Source of the DNA: Anaeramoeba flamelloides
Taxonomy: Eukaryota > Metamonada > Anaeramoebidae
Direction of reading: 5' to 3'
NCBI GenBank assembly: GCA_027625915.1
Contig: JANTQA010000023.1
Span: 6,510,001-6,574,000 of the forward strand
DNA length: 64,000 nt
Shown here: in pieces, positions 1-12,920 of the stretch
How positions within the stretch are numbered: the first letter of the stretch is position 1
Layout: each line of letters begins with the position of its first letter
Notes under the pieces: model-generated
Told to the model about the DNA's origin: nothing
The model's database searches: none
The model's input: only the letters and a program-made list of their open reading frames with translations
Translations under genes and position numbers: made by a program

Positions 1-470
1 GGGGTTAATACCCCCCCTTAAATAATAATAAGAAAAAATTATGTTTTTTATCTACAAAAGTCTTTTCAAAAAAAAATATCCCTTTTTTTGAAAATCGACT
101 GACCACTTATTAGTAACATTTTTTTTTTTTTTTTTCAAGCAAAATGATATGGTTCAATTAAGAAACTTTAAAAATAACAATAATATTAAAAAATATTTTT
201 CTTCTTTTACTTTTTGTATTCTTTTTTAGTTAAAAATTGAAAATGCCACATATCTAAGTAAATGTGCACTACCCAAATTATATTTAAAAAATATAACCAA
301 TTGGAAAGTTAATAAAAGTAAAAAATAAAAGAATTAAATTGGTTGATTTAAAATTTATTTAAATTTGGATAATTATTAATAAGGAATTTATCAATAAATA
401 AAAATTCAAATTTAAAAATAAGAAAAAAAAAGATTTATTAAAAAATAAGAAATAATAATAAAAATTAATT
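1..470. other. AT-rich intergenic sequence
   Basis: No gene is visible here. The stretch is made of homopolymer runs and AT-rich sequence, and holds the 3' flank of the minus-strand WD40 gene whose stop codon is at 471-473. The first ~25 bases resemble positions ~53995-54025 (a G run, TAATA, then a C run and TTAAAT). This hints that the window opens inside the end of a dispersed repeat. Confidence 0.6.
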
Positions 471-3400
471 TTAATCAAAATCATCAGAAGGGAAGTATTC
501 TAATTGATCGTCTTCAAATTCACAAAGATCGTCTATAAAAACTTGGGGATTCACTGCAAAAATTTGAAAAACTGAATCATCATCTACACTTGCAATGGTC
601 CAATCAAAAGCTGAACACCATGTGAAGTCTCGAACTACTGATTTGTGTCCATTGTGTGTAAACTAAAATTTAGATAAAGGGTAAAAGAAGAGATATTAAT
701 TGCGTTTGTAGAAATTTTCAAATTTATAATAATAAGAAGATGAATTAAATCAAAATGATAATTGATTCATTTTGTTTGAATTTTGATTTTATGGGGATTA
801 TGATAATATTTGATAAATTAAAATTTGACTTACAAGTAATTCTGGTGGACCTTCGTCAGCATCTAATTCCGATTGTTCGTCACCAATTTTGGAAATATCC
901 CATAAAATTATTTTATGATCATCTGATGAACTTGCAAAGAATGTTTCTCCACCTGGATACCATGAAACTTTATATACACTATCTGAATGGGATGCAAAAC
1001 AATGGATGTTGTCGAGGGGTTTTCTAATATCCCATAAATATGACATCTGATAAAAGTGATTTAAATATAATTTAAAAAATAAACATAATTAAAATATATA
1101 AACGAAAATAATTGGGAAGATTGGTTTAATGATGGGTAAAATATAAAAAAAAAAAAAAAAAATAAGGCAACTTAAGTCCTTTTACAGAGTTCTGAATATG
1201 ATCAAATTTTTTTTTAAAATCATTTTTATCTTGTTATATTCTTATAATTTTTTTTTTTTTTTTTACTTTTTACAGAAAATTTTACTAATATAAACTCTTT
1301 TTCAGTCAAAGCGGGGCAGTTTTATTGAAGAAATAAAACATATTCTATGTGTTTAATTTGTTATTCTTCTCAAAATAAAATTTTCAAATTTTAAATCTAA
1401 TGATTTTTTCTGATTTAGTGATTTTTTTTTTAATTTTGCTTTTTGTTTTTTGATTTTTGCTTTTTTTTTTATTTTTTTTGAAAAAAGTCACTTTGAAAAA
1501 AAAAATGTTTGAAACTCGAAATTAACATACAGAAAAGTGAAACTTTGAATTTTATTTTAAAATTCAGAAATTTACAATTTAAAAATCTTATTGTCAACAA
1601 TTTTAATTTCCGAAAGAAATTGAGAATTTTTGCACAAGGCATCCCAATGAAAGGGTCCCAAAATTTTTTTAAACATTATTTTTTTTTTTGAAAAAATATG
1701 GTTTGTTCAGGCTTTTTTTTATGATTATCGGCCTTTAGTCAGAAGTTTATTATTTCTCTTATTTCTAAATAATCTTAGTTTGGTTTATTCTTAAAAAAAA
1801 GTGAATTTTTCATTTTTGGCTTATATTCTTTGAGTGAAATGAAGTTTATAATATTACACAATTGGCAATTTGTGAACGTTAATTAAGAATAAAAAAAAAA
1901 ATAGAACTAACTTTATGAAAATATTTTGAATTTTTATTCGGTTATGATTATTAAATATTTATTTGCTATTGGAATTTTTCTTTTAATTCCGAATAAAATC
2001 AAAAAAAAAAAAATGTATTTGGATATTTTAAATTTTTGTACTTGGATTTAATATCATCATTTTTATTTCCTAAAACCCAAGTCTAATCATGATCTAACAA
2101 TTTAATAAAACAAGGGAGGTGAAAGAATTCATTTTAGTTCGTTTAATTCAATAAAACTTATTTTTCAAGGTATTTTTAAATACAAAATGATAAATTTTAT
2201 TTACATTTGTTAATGAGATTAAACATTCGTTATATATTAAACATATGTTGTAACAGAGTATGAAGTGCAATAAAAAAAAAAAAAATACATTTAATAATTT
2301 TTCACTTTTAAAATACAAAAAAGGTCGTTGTTATTGAATAATGCACGAATAAGAAGACCAAATTTCTAGAACCAATTATAATATTACACCCAATAAAAAA
2401 AATTAAAAAAAAAACATAAATTGTTTTTTTTTCAATCAAAAAGTAAGTACACAAGTTTAATCTCGATGTCTCTATTTTTAGAGTTTTTTTTGGATCGAGT
2501 GGGCGAATTCAGGTCAACCCCCTCAGAAATTGAATCCACTCCATAAATTTAGAGCAATTTTGTTCCAATTCTTATTTAGATTCGATTTTTTATAATTGTA
2601 AAAAAGATTCAAATTGATCAGATGATTTCTTCAAAGAATTACGTTCTTTATTGATTTGATTTGGAAACAATCACCTTGTTATGTTGCGAGTTTGGCCTGG
2701 AAGAACGAGAAATATGATATTGTTCGAAGTGATATAAGATTATGTTGAGGAGTTCGAAGAACGACGATTAATATAATCTTAGCACTAGAACAATATCATA
2801 TTTTGAGTCTGGAAGGAGAACCAAAACGAGTAAACATAAAAGGTGATTTTTGAACAAATGAAGCAATATGAGGTGCTATTTATTTTTGGAACTCGGGATC
2901 TAACTCTACACAATAAAAAACAAAGAAACACATTTTTAACCAATTTGTTATTTTGCAATTGTACTTTCAAGAACTTACTCTTCAAAGGATCTTTTTCTCC
3001 CAATGAAGTTACTGTAAACACTGAAGTTAAATTTTACATTTTCATACATCGGTGATAAAACTTGGTTTAAATTCATACAAAAACAAACCAGATCGTTCAA
3101 CTTTTCAATGGGTTTCTATCTCGCTTTTATTGCCCGCTTATTAAGAAACTTCCGAAAGCGATCAAACATGAAACTCCTCATATATTGTGTGTTCTTAACA
3201 GTGACCGATTTTGAACTATTCCTCCAAAATTACTTGACTCGACATTGTAAAATAAAATGTTTTTTTTTTTTTTCCAAATTCAAAAATTGGTAAATATTTT
3301 TTTCACCTTTTGAAATTCTTTTATTAATGGTTTTTTCTCTCCTTTTTTCGAAGAAAAAAGAGACCAAACGTTTTTAATTTTATTAAAAATGAGATTGATT

Positions 3401-6400
3401 CCTTTGGGAGAAAAAACAAAAACGTTGTCTGATTTTATACACTGTTTTTAAACAAAGAAAGGGAATTCGTTCGATTTCCAAACAGTACGAGAAAGTTGAT
3501 GGACTTTTTTCTTTGTCTTCTATTGATCAAATAATTGAGTGACTTGAACCAATTTAATTTTCCAATGTCGTAAATCCTTGAGCGCGGCAAAACCTTATAT
3601 ATTTATGAGATTAAAAATTGGCAAAATAATTTGGTTAAACTCTTCTAAAATAACTTTAAATAACATTTTTAAAGTGGAATTTAATAGTAAAATACTTCTT
3701 ATTTTACCCAAATTCAATTCGAAATTCGAAGATCAGAAAATTACCAAACTTTACCTAATTACTAAAGGATTTCCGAAAATCTTTCCACAGTGACTTCAAT
3801 ACTATCCTAAACTTTTTTGTGATACAATCACTTTCTTATCAGTAGTTGTTTAAAATTATATAGTTAAATTTTTCCAAATAAAATGTTTGAGATAAAAAAA
3901 AAATATATAGCAGTTTTATGAAGCATAAGCCCGATTTTTCATAAAAATTACACCTTTGTAACTTTTTGAGAAAATGATAAACAATCAGAAATTATGTTAG
4001 TAAGAGGAATTGAACCCATGCACTCAGATTGTAAATTAGACATGTTACTACTGGTACATTATCGGTTCTCTAAAAGAAAAATTGTTATTATATTATTCAA
4101 AAACAATCCTTTTCGTTGGCAGAGAAAGGAATATGGGGTAGGCAGGGGATTGTATTAAAACCTAACTGTATTGAATTTAAATTTCAGTATGTTTTTCAAA
4201 ATTTGAAAATCAATAAAAATTAAAAATTGAAAAAAAATTTTTACATTATCAGAGCTACCAGTAATTACAAATTCTTCTCGGGTTGGGTGAAAATTTAGGG
4301 AATTGGTCTCATCTTTGTGATTAATAACAGTTGTTGTTCCTTTCTTTTCACGTAGATCATACATCTTCAAAGTTTTATCATCAGAAACACTTCCAAACAT
4401 ATTTTCGTTATGTGGATACCATTCAACATCCTAATATAAAATAATAATAATAAAAGTAATAATTATAATAATAATAATAAAAATACGATAAAATATGAAC
4501 ATAATATATTAAGGCAGTAGTAGTTTAGTGAAATTGGATATATTAAATTAGTTTGAGATGGTTTTCTTTGAATTTTCAACTTTTTTAAAATTTCCATTGA
4601 CATTTTGTTTTTATTTTTTTTTCTCATTTAGATAAAAGCTTTTTTCAAATCTTTTTGATTTTTACATTCTAGAAACTTTAATTTAAAAATGGTTTTAATT
4701 TAACAATGCGTTTTATGGCATTCTAGCGTGGCTTATTTTTATATAAAAATAATCATAAGTATGAATACTGTTAATTGGAAATAAATTTAACAAAATTTTC
4801 AGCAAGCTTTCCTCAAAAATCACAACCCAAGAATTAAAAAATAAATGTCAAAGTATCAAATTCAAAAAAGGTGAAATTCAAAATATAAACAAATTTAATT
4901 TCATTAAATATTTTAAATTTTACATAGATCTATTAAATCTTTTTTGGAAAGTTAATTAAAAATTTTGTTGTATTTATTTTTCAACAAAAAGTACACGTAC
5001 AAATTAAAATCAAATCCTATTTTTTTCTTTTTTTTTTTTTTTTTTAATTACAAAAATTATTAAATATTTCATTATTATATCATGAAATGATTGATTTATT
5101 GAATCATATTGTATAAATGGGTTGATTTGTTTATATTTTTTTTCTAAGAGAAAGAATCCAATATATTGAAAAAAAAAATATTCGAAATCCAAAATTATAA
5201 GACTAAAAACAAAAAAAAAGAGAAATGTGAAAATATTATGTAGATAGAAAAAAATAATAAAAATCAAACCTCAACACTTTGATCATGAATCTTAATAGAT
5301 TGGGTTGGATTAATAATTCCATTTGAAACAGAAGTGATATCATAAATATTTATTAAATTGTCATAGCTTCCACTTAAAAGTTGATTTTTTTTTGTTTTAT
5401 TCCAATCCATTCCATAGCTAAACAATTTGTTAAAAAGAAAGACATTTTCAAATTTGAATTTTTTGTAAGGAAATTTTGAATTGATTTGAAAAAATAATTT
5501 CAAAGAAATAAAAAAAAAAAAAATAATAATACCCTTCTGCGGTATGTCCTACACAGGTCCCAATCAAGGCGTCTTCATTTTTTGGTTTGTTTAAATCATA
5601 AATTAATATTTTTCCTTCACCAGTTTTTCCCGACAAGATATTTGGATCTGCTTTATTAAGAGCAATTCTATTGATTTCAGAAGGAACGTTAATTTTTCTT
5701 TCAATTGAAGTTAGTGAATTGTCTAAATAATAAAAAAAAAAAAAAAAAAAAATTTTTGAAATAGCAGAAGGTGTGATTAATTTTTGTTTTGGTTTCGAAT
5801 TAAAAAAAAATCCTGTGGTGTATTTTTAAAAAAGTATGACAAAAAAGTTGTCAGAATTATCACAAAAATAATCAAAATGGTATTCGAAGCCCAATAGGTC
5901 TATTTTCAGAACTCCTTAAAAACTTTTTTGTCAAAACAACGGTGTTGACTTGAAGAAATTTGTTTACTTTTAAAAAAGAAAAAAATTGAAAAAACTTACC
6001 TTGATCTATTTCAAAAAATCCAGTTTGGTTTGATTGAATTGTGAAAGAAGAAATATAAAGTTGGTATGGTGATTCTCTATTTGTTAAAATAAATTTCTGA
6101 TCCATCGTCCTGTTTGGGAAAGAAAAAAATTTTTTTGATTTAATTTAATTTGAAAAAAAAAAATAACGGTAATATGAAAGATAAAGATTTTTTTGGTTTT
6201 GTTAATTTTTTTTAAACAAAATACAAGGTGCTTCAATTAGATCACTTCATAAAAAAATTGTTCAAAAGAAAAAAAAAGAAAGAAAAAAACCTACGCCTCG
6301 GTGTGAGGAATCCATCTTACTGTCAGTGAAGCAGATTCAAGATATTGATAAAAATTGAAATGATAAATTAGATCAGCAGTTTGTCTCCATTCTTTCCAGT

Positions 6401-6825
6401 CTCGTTCAATTTCAATTTGTTCTTCATCTTCTTCACTGTCTTCATCTTCGTCGTCGTCCTCATCTTCGTCCTCATCGTCGTCTTCGTCGTCGTTATCGTC
6501 ATCTTCATCTTTTTCTTTTTCTTTTTGGTTTTCTTTTTGGTTTTCTTTTTGGTTTTCTTTTTCTGTTTTCGAGAGAGTATCAAGAGAAATATCATTTCCA
6601 AAGGCACTTAAAGATTGAAATAACCCCCCTCCAAGAAAGGATTCGAGTCCTTGTTGGAGAATTGGTTCAATGGTTTCATCTTTTTTTGATTCATTGTTAT
6701 CAAAGTCATCAATATCCCCTTTCAAATTGGATTAAAACAATAAAACAATAAAAAAAAAAAAATCAGTTTGTTCAAGGAAATATAAAGGGTATGGGTGGTA
6801 GGTTTTTACTTTTTCTATTACTCAT
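471..6825 (-). CDS. RBBP4: RBBP4/MSI1-family histone-binding WD40 protein with acidic N-terminal insert
   Basis: Histone H3/H4 chaperone subunit of the kind shared by CAF-1, HDAC, NURF and PRC2-type complexes; nuclear. I resolve eight exons on the minus strand: 6825-6810, 6718-6295, 6109-6000, 5722-5533, 5417-5270, 4430-4245, 1046-834 and 662-471. All introns are GT-AG, all phases agree, and the sum is 1479 nt (492 residues plus TAA). Residues ~112-147 match the family's N-terminal helix (WKEWRQTADLIYHF). WD repeats follow, including YGMDW, MFGSVSDDKTLKMYDLR and SSSDDHKIILWD. The family signature IGDEQSELDADEGPPELL is followed by FTHNGH. Human RBBP4 is about 425 residues; the excess is an Asp/Glu-rich block at ~70-106, preceded by KENQ repeats. 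The start is an ATG in a 16-nt first exon whose phase matches exon 2; exon 2 has no ATG of its own. GRWD1 is also acidic, but the C-terminal half fits RBBP4 far better. Confidence 0.93.
2709..2805. repeat. Imperfect inverted repeat (hairpin) in intron
   Basis: A left arm containing AATATGATATTGTTCGA and a right arm containing GAACAATATCATATT pair with few mismatches. The pairing continues inward through AAGATTAT and ATAATCTT, giving a stem of ~33 bp around a ~30 bp loop. The flanks share GTTTGGCCTGGAAG and GAGTCTGGAAGG. It may be the end of a decayed foldback element, or a structured intron RNA. Confidence 0.55.
3996..4074 (-). repeat. Degenerate tRNA-like segment (tRNA pseudogene or tRNA-derived SINE head)
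   Basis: Read on the minus strand, the segment contains GGTTCAATTCC, a perfect match to the RNA polymerase III B box of tRNA genes. It lies ~50 bases after an A-box-like TGTACCAGTAGTA. A TTTACAA loop would give anticodon UAC (Val). The anticodon stem has two mismatches and the acceptor ends do not pair, so a working tRNA is unlikely. It sits in an intron on the same strand as the host gene. Confidence 0.3.
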
Positions 6826-9800
6826 TTAATTTGTTTTTAATTTGATTGTTCGATTTGATTAAAAATAAAAGAAATAAAAAATGATTATTTTCTTCAAAAC
6901 TTTATATTTGATTTAGAACAGATGAGCAAGAGTTGATCTTTTATAACAATAAAGTAATCAGTAAAAAAAATTAGAAACAATAATGATCAAATTTCAGAAT
7001 ATGTGAGATATTAAGATATACGATCATACAGTTTTGGCTTGATCTATACCTACATTTACTTGAGGAAAAAAAATAATATTCCAACCAAATTCCCTTTTAA
7101 TAACAAGACACTCTTACATAGAATTGGTGTTCACATGTAACTGTTTTTGTTCTAATTTTGAGTATTTGTTAATTTTATCAAGTTTTGAAAATGATTTAAC
7201 TTGAGATATATCTTATTGTATTGGAAAAGTTGCAAAAAATTTTGTTGATTTTTTATTGATGTATTAATTGAATAAAATACTTTTATTACACACAACCAAT
7301 CATTTTTATTCAATGCGCTTTTTTGTTCTTATTCTGTCCAATTTTCTTATCTTACCAAAATAAATTCAATAGAGATCAAAATTAAAAATCAAAAGAAATC
7401 CAGAATAAAGTCTTTTCAATTTTGTCAGAATTAAAACTTTATGGGATTCTATTGTAAAAATATGAGGACTTTATTAAAATCCGGCACTTTTCTCATGTTC
7501 CAACTTCTACAAATATTTAAGGATTTGGTCCACACTAGATACAAATACGAAAATTTAACAATGTTTTAATTTAAATAAATTTCACTTTTTTTAAACAGAA
7601 AATCTTTAAAAAGTTATAAAAAATTCCTTCTATTTTTGCTATGACTTTACTAAATCTTTATAAGACTTTGAATTGTTCCTAATCACAATTACACAATGAA
7701 TAATTTTTTTTCTTTGTTAATAAAAGTTATTTCTTATGGTATTGAAAAAAAAATTCCGATACCAAAATAATTTCTGAAATTAAAACAAGTCAGTACAGAG
7801 TTATAAATTGTTAATATCAGGAAAATTTAAAACCAAATCATTTTGCTTCAATGAAATATTACCCCCCAGAAGAATTTGAAAAAAAAAAAAAAAAAAAACT
7901 ACTAGTACAAAATTATAAAAACATATACAAATCCTATCAATCAATTAAGGAAATGTATGGTAAAGATATCAAAAAAAAAAAAAAATAATTGAATATTAAA
8001 TTATGTTTAATATTTATTTTTATTATTTATTTAATTATTTAAAGTAGTACAGATTTTTATTTTTTATTCTCTTATTATTTTTATTATTTTTATTATTTTA
8101 GTTAACTACTGTTTTGAGTAACACTTCGATTTTTATTTTTTTCTTTTTTATTAATACTTGACAATTATTTTACTAAACTCTAATTTTAATGATCTAATAT
8201 TCATGTTTATTTGTTATCTTATTTTTTTTTAAATTTTTTCTGATCTAAAAAATTATTAAAAAACGAATAAATCTATTTTTTCTTTTCATTTCAATTATAA
8301 TTTTACAATTATATTATTTTGAGATTGTAATTCTTTACTTTTTTTAATTATTTTAAACAAAATATTTAATTTTATTTCATTTTTTACATATAATTTTAAA
8401 TTCTTCAGAAATTTAGAAGCTAAATCTTCTACATAAAAAAAAATTTATAGATTGAAAAAAATATTATTAGTTTTTTTTATATTTTTATTTTAAATTATAT
8501 TTTATTCAAAAATTTCAAACAATGTAAAAAAAAATTATCAAATAACTTAGTGTATAAATTATTTCTAACCTCAAAGGCAAAGAAAATATTATTGATAATC
8601 TGAATCCACTCGTAAAAATTTTCAAAGAAACAACAATTTGTTTTAAGAAGAAATTAATCCTTAAATACTTGCCATGTAATTGGAAAACAAAATAAATAAA
8701 ATAATAAAAAAAGTTAAGATAGAATTTTTTATAGATATAATATCAAATTTTGCCCATTTAGTAAAGTGTAGGCAAATTGAATTTCTTAAAAAAAATCATC
8801 TCAGTTTAAATATTACTGAAAGAAGATCATAATACCAAACTTTATTTAGTTAATGGGGGCAATAAATATCTTAAATCAAAATTAAACATTTTAGAAATAA
8901 ATTGAATTAAAAGAGATCTAAAATCAAATATTATATAAAATTTACAGATTTATCATACTCATTATTATTATTTTTTTGGGATCACTTTATAAAAAACGCA
9001 GTTTTTATATTTCTACATTAATTTATTTAATTTTTTTTTTTTGTTGGTTTGATTATACTTTTTACCATTTCGATACCCACACCCGTTCAAACTTGGATGA
9101 ATCCATCCCATTTGTTTTAAAAGGTGTTTGGGTGTTACAAAATAATAAAATTTTCTAAGACGTATTAAATTTGTTCTTATTTGATATAAAATGAAAGAAC
9201 TTGCTCTGAATTAGATCTTTAACATACTGAAAATAACTGAAGTGACTGGATATAAACCACACCATATTAAATACACCCAATATAATGCACTGAATGGAAT
9301 AGGTGTTTACTTATAATCCAACCAACCATAACTTAGTTTAAAACACGAATATTGTGACAATATCTTATACTCCTTTTTGTGAAAACAATATTTATGGTAC
9401 TTATATGAAAAAAAAAAAATAAACAATTGAAAATACGACAAAAAGGAAACCAAAAAAAGAATTTTTTGAAAACAAATTCTTATACCTAAAAATCAAAATT
9501 TTTTTCTCAAAGGATATTATCAAAAAAATTATAATTTAAAAACCTAACAAGTAATATATTTCTTTTGATCTATGGTTGGCTAAGTATTTAGAAATCTTTA
9601 TTCAAATTATAAAATTTTTAATTTGATTGAAAAATGTCTTTGTAAAATTTTTGGTTTTCTGGACACTAGAATGAATTTCACACTTCTTTCTCACCAAAAA
9701 TCAGATTTATTTTCAAAAATGAAATTTATCTAAATTAAAAATCCAGAATTAATCTTTTAGTATAATAAAAAATCATATCTTCAATTCTTAAGAAGAAGAA

Positions 9801-10549
9801 AATAACAAAAAAGGATTAATAATCAGAAAAAAAAACGTAAAATTTGGAAAAAATAATTTATTTAAAAATATATTTATTGGAAAAATTATGAATTAAAACT
9901 TTTCCAATAAACCAAACCAAATGAATACAAACGAATTACAGCTTTCCCATTTGACTTGTGAAACTTTTTTCGTACCTTTAAGTAAAATAAAAATTTGGAT
10001 AAGATAAAAACTACTTTTAAACACTCTTTAAAGCTTGTAAAAAATTTAAAGCAAATATTAAGGGATTTTTTAAGGGGTTTTTTTAAAGGATACTAGAATG
10101 TTAAAAAAAGTTTAAAGAAATACAAAAAAATTAAAGACTTTTTGAAGATGTTTAAAGGAAACAAATTTATATCCTTATAAACTTATTTAAAATGTAGTCT
10201 ATCACAAGTTGAATTAAATGCCTTTGTACGCATTTTGTATCTTAGTATTTTATTGGTTAAGAAACTGGAAGGAAAACATATATATCACTTTCTAGCCAAA
10301 ATAGATATACTATGAGATATTAATTTTTTAAGATTTTATAAAGAAAGTATTCGAAAATTCAAATTCTGAGACAAAGAATCTTCCCTAAAATTGTATTCGT
10401 TAATAAAAAAAAGTTGTTTGTATGAATTAATAACTTCTTAAAAGCAAGTTTTGGTAAATTTTACACCCTTATTTTTACAAATAATAAGATCTCAAAATGT
10501 AATTTGGATCATTTTTTTCAAATTTTATCTCTTTTTTTGATTCAAACAA
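6826..10549. other. Intergenic region between divergent RBBP4-like and POP5 genes
   Basis: This 3.7 kb of AT-rich sequence separates the divergent starts of the WD40 gene and POP5. I see no coding region with domain-like content; open frames such as 8976-9158 are short and low-complexity. A stretch at ~10030-10150 holds several TTTAAA/TTAAGG words resembling the ends of the TTAA-flanked elements, but no complete element could be delimited. Confidence 0.6.
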
Positions 10550-11044
10550 ATGGTTCGTGTCAAATTTAGATACCTACTTGGGCACGTAAGATGGCAAACA
10601 ACAACCAAAATGAATTCCCTCGACACCTCAGGAATTTATCATTATCTTAAAAATTCTGTTAAATTAAACTTTGGTGAGTATGCGATATGTCGGCTGGGTT
10701 GGACTTTAAATGTTAAACAATATAACCCACTTACGGGGCTATTTATTGTGAGGTGTTCAAGATCGCAGATGAGGCAAGTATGGCTTTCTTTAACACTCTT
10801 GGATGAAATTAACAGCCAAAAATGTGCAATTTCAATAATCCATTCAGCAGGCACAATACGCTCTTGTAACCTTCAGGCAATAAAACACACAAACAGTTCA
10901 TTACTTGTTGCAAAATCCTTAATTCAAATCAAAAACGAAAAAGAAAAATATCAGAAAAAGAAAAACAAAAAAAAGAAAAACAAAAAAAAGAAAAACAAAT
11001 ACCTTCCCAATACCCAAGTCAAGAAAAACAAATCAAAAAAATAA
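10550..11044 (+). CDS. POP5: POP5-like RNase P/MRP protein subunit
   Basis: Protein subunit of nuclear RNase P (tRNA 5' maturation) and RNase MRP (pre-rRNA processing); nucleolar/nuclear. This is a single exon of 164 residues, close to human POP5 (163). The N-terminus MVRVKFRYLL matches the family start MVR(F)KxRYLL. Conserved stretches follow in order: a helix at residues ~28-40, YNPLTGLFIVRCSR (~57-70), the WLSLTLLDEI region (~77-87) and SAGTIRSC (~98-105), corresponding to the family's xxGTIRTC motif. The C-terminal ~30 residues are lysine-rich with a tandem KKKKN-type repeat, where animal POP5 is acidic. The start is fixed by the conserved N-terminus. It is transcribed away from the WD40 gene, with no near neighbour downstream. 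Confidence 0.9.
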   Translation: MVRVKFRYLLGHVRWQTTTKMNSLDTSGIYHYLKNSVKLNFGEYAICRLGWTLNVKQYNPLTGLFIVRCSRSQMRQVWLSLTLLDEINSQKCAISIIHSAGTIRSCNLQAIKHTNSSLLVAKSLIQIKNEKEKYQKKKNKKKKNKKKKNKYLPNTQVKKNKSKK

Positions 11045-11669
11045 AAAACCAAATTTGATTTCTGAATTACCTTTTAAGAATTACTTTGTTAACACAAGAC
11101 CCAACTGAGAAACAAACCCTGAAGTTACTACACAACTGAAATTATTTAATTCATTGAATTTCGTAATCGATCAATTGCTTTTTGTTTGATAATTAGTTTT
11201 ACACCGTTTAACAACTTTAGAAAAATGAGACAGTTGAAAAAGACTTGATTCAACTATCATGACACAGAGCAACCCCATACCTAATTCATCTTTACTAAAA
11301 AGAATACAAACAATAAAACTTAACTAGTGGCAATACTAAAATAAAAAAATATACTATTCTGTAAAGAGTTTTGTTTTTAATCTCTTCATTTAGTATTTCG
11401 AAAATGTGTTAGGTGTGAGGTGTGTCTCTATTTTAAGAATTGTTTCGCATGTTTTTCACCTTCCAAATTTTGTGATTAGTTTTAGAAAGTTGTCTGGTAT
11501 TTGTCCAAGTGATGGGAAAAAATTTTCACTTTGTTTTCATTTTCCTTTTTCTAATATCTCACAAATTACCACTACTTCTTTTAACAATATCTTTTGTATG
11601 GGTTTAGTTATTTTCAAAAAGTGAAAACTTTTTTATTTTATTTTATGATTTTGAGATTGTCATGATTAA

Positions 11670-12113
11670 GGATTACAATCCCTGAAATTTGAAAAAAGAT
11701 TATCTTGTGTAGGGTGTAGTGAGTTGTCGATTTGGTTCTTAGCTGATCGATCTTGCACTTGGTATGGATTTTAATATAGGTTCAAAATGGAAATTTTTGA
11801 AAATTTATTGTTTTTATTTCCGAAATCCGAATTGAAGAGTGTAAGATTAATAGGTTGATAGGTGTTCAAGAATAACTTTTAAATTTTGGGTTGTAGAAAA
11901 GAATCTTGATTTACTTTTATGTCAATTAATCAAATGAAAAAATTTAATTTTTTTAAAAGCTCCTAATAAAACCAAACTTAATTAAAAATTTCCATTTTGA
12001 ACCTATATTAAAATCCATACCAAGTGCAAGATCGATCAGCTAAGAACCAAATCGACAACTCACTACACCCTACACAAGATAATCTTTTTTTCAAATTTCA
12101 GGGATTGTAAACC
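11670..12113. mobile_element. TTAA-flanked foldback element (family B), 444 bp
   Basis: Two nearly perfect inverted arms (about 11672-11798 and 11984-12109) flank a ~185 bp spacer. Arm landmarks are CCTACACAAGATAATC and GATCGATCAGCTAAGAACC. The element begins GGATTACAATCCC, ends GGGATTGTAAACC, and is flanked on both sides by TTAA (11666-11669 and 12114-12117). TTAA duplication with GG/CC ends is the hallmark of piggyBac-type non-autonomous elements. The high arm identity suggests a recent insertion or conversion between arms. Confidence 0.8.
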
Positions 12114-12920
12114 TTAAAACTTATTTAAAGTTTTACGTTTTTATATTAAGTGAAGGCTTTTTTTTAAAAAAATATTTATTTCTTCCCACTTCAACCTCTA
12201 AATCACATTTAACTAATTTCTTCATTTTCTTCAAACAGAAATCTTTTAAAAAGCTTTGATTATAAACAAGTCTTTACTTTTTTATAATAGAAAACTTCAT
12301 AAAAGTTATAAAAAAGTCCATGCATTTTCAAAAGGTTTTTATAATAATATATTTATATTTATTTAAACATTAAAAATACAAGTAAATTATCAAAAAATAG
12401 ATGATATTATTCTACAACTACAGTGATTTTTTAATAGCACAAAATTCTGATTAAGATATAGATTTTTAAGAAAATGAATATGAGAATACTCAAACCCATT
12501 TTGATCGTTATTTTTTCAAAATTAATCGATATTAAGAATTTTTCTTAATATGTGAATTAAAAAGTTAAAAGTTTTTTTGAGATAATTTTGTTATCTTTCT
12601 CTTTTAATTTTAGATACTTTGAGTTACTTTGTGATATTTTTATTGTTGTTCAATAATAAGAAATAAAATTTTCAGAGGGAAACTTTTTATTGTTCTTTTT
12701 TTTTTTTTTCTGACAATTGAACTTCGAAACAACTCTTTCATGGATAATAGTTATTCAGTGTTTGTTTGTTTTTTTTTTTTAAAAACAGGGATTAGTATTA
12801 TCGTTTTACACAATGTTTTGAATTTTTAAAAACGAGATAGTATATCCAAGAGCTGGCATTAAGTACCTGAAATTTTATGATAATTTTTTAAAATTTTAAC
12901 TAAAATCCAATTACATTTTC

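Larger units (their letters stand above)
1047..4244 (-). other. 3.2 kb intron of the RBBP4-like gene
   Basis: This is the longest intron of the gene, with its donor just below 4245 and its acceptor just above 1046. Most is homopolymer-rich, but ~2470-3850 has fewer homopolymers and a somewhat higher G+C content, and reads like decayed coding or transposon sequence. I cannot assign it to a family. The intron also holds a 33-bp stem hairpin and a degenerate tRNA-like segment, listed separately. Confidence 0.75.

Noticed and set aside
471-6825. GRWD1 (glutamate-rich WD repeat protein) as alternative identity for the WD40 gene
   Set aside because: The acidic N-terminus fits superficially, but the N-terminal helix and the DEQSELDADEGPPELL stretch are RBBP4/MSI1 signatures that GRWD1 lacks.
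10030-10150. Additional TTAA-flanked element near the repeated TTAAGGGATTTTTTAAGG words
   Set aside because: Words of this sort arise easily in AT-rich DNA, and no matching inverted end could be found.
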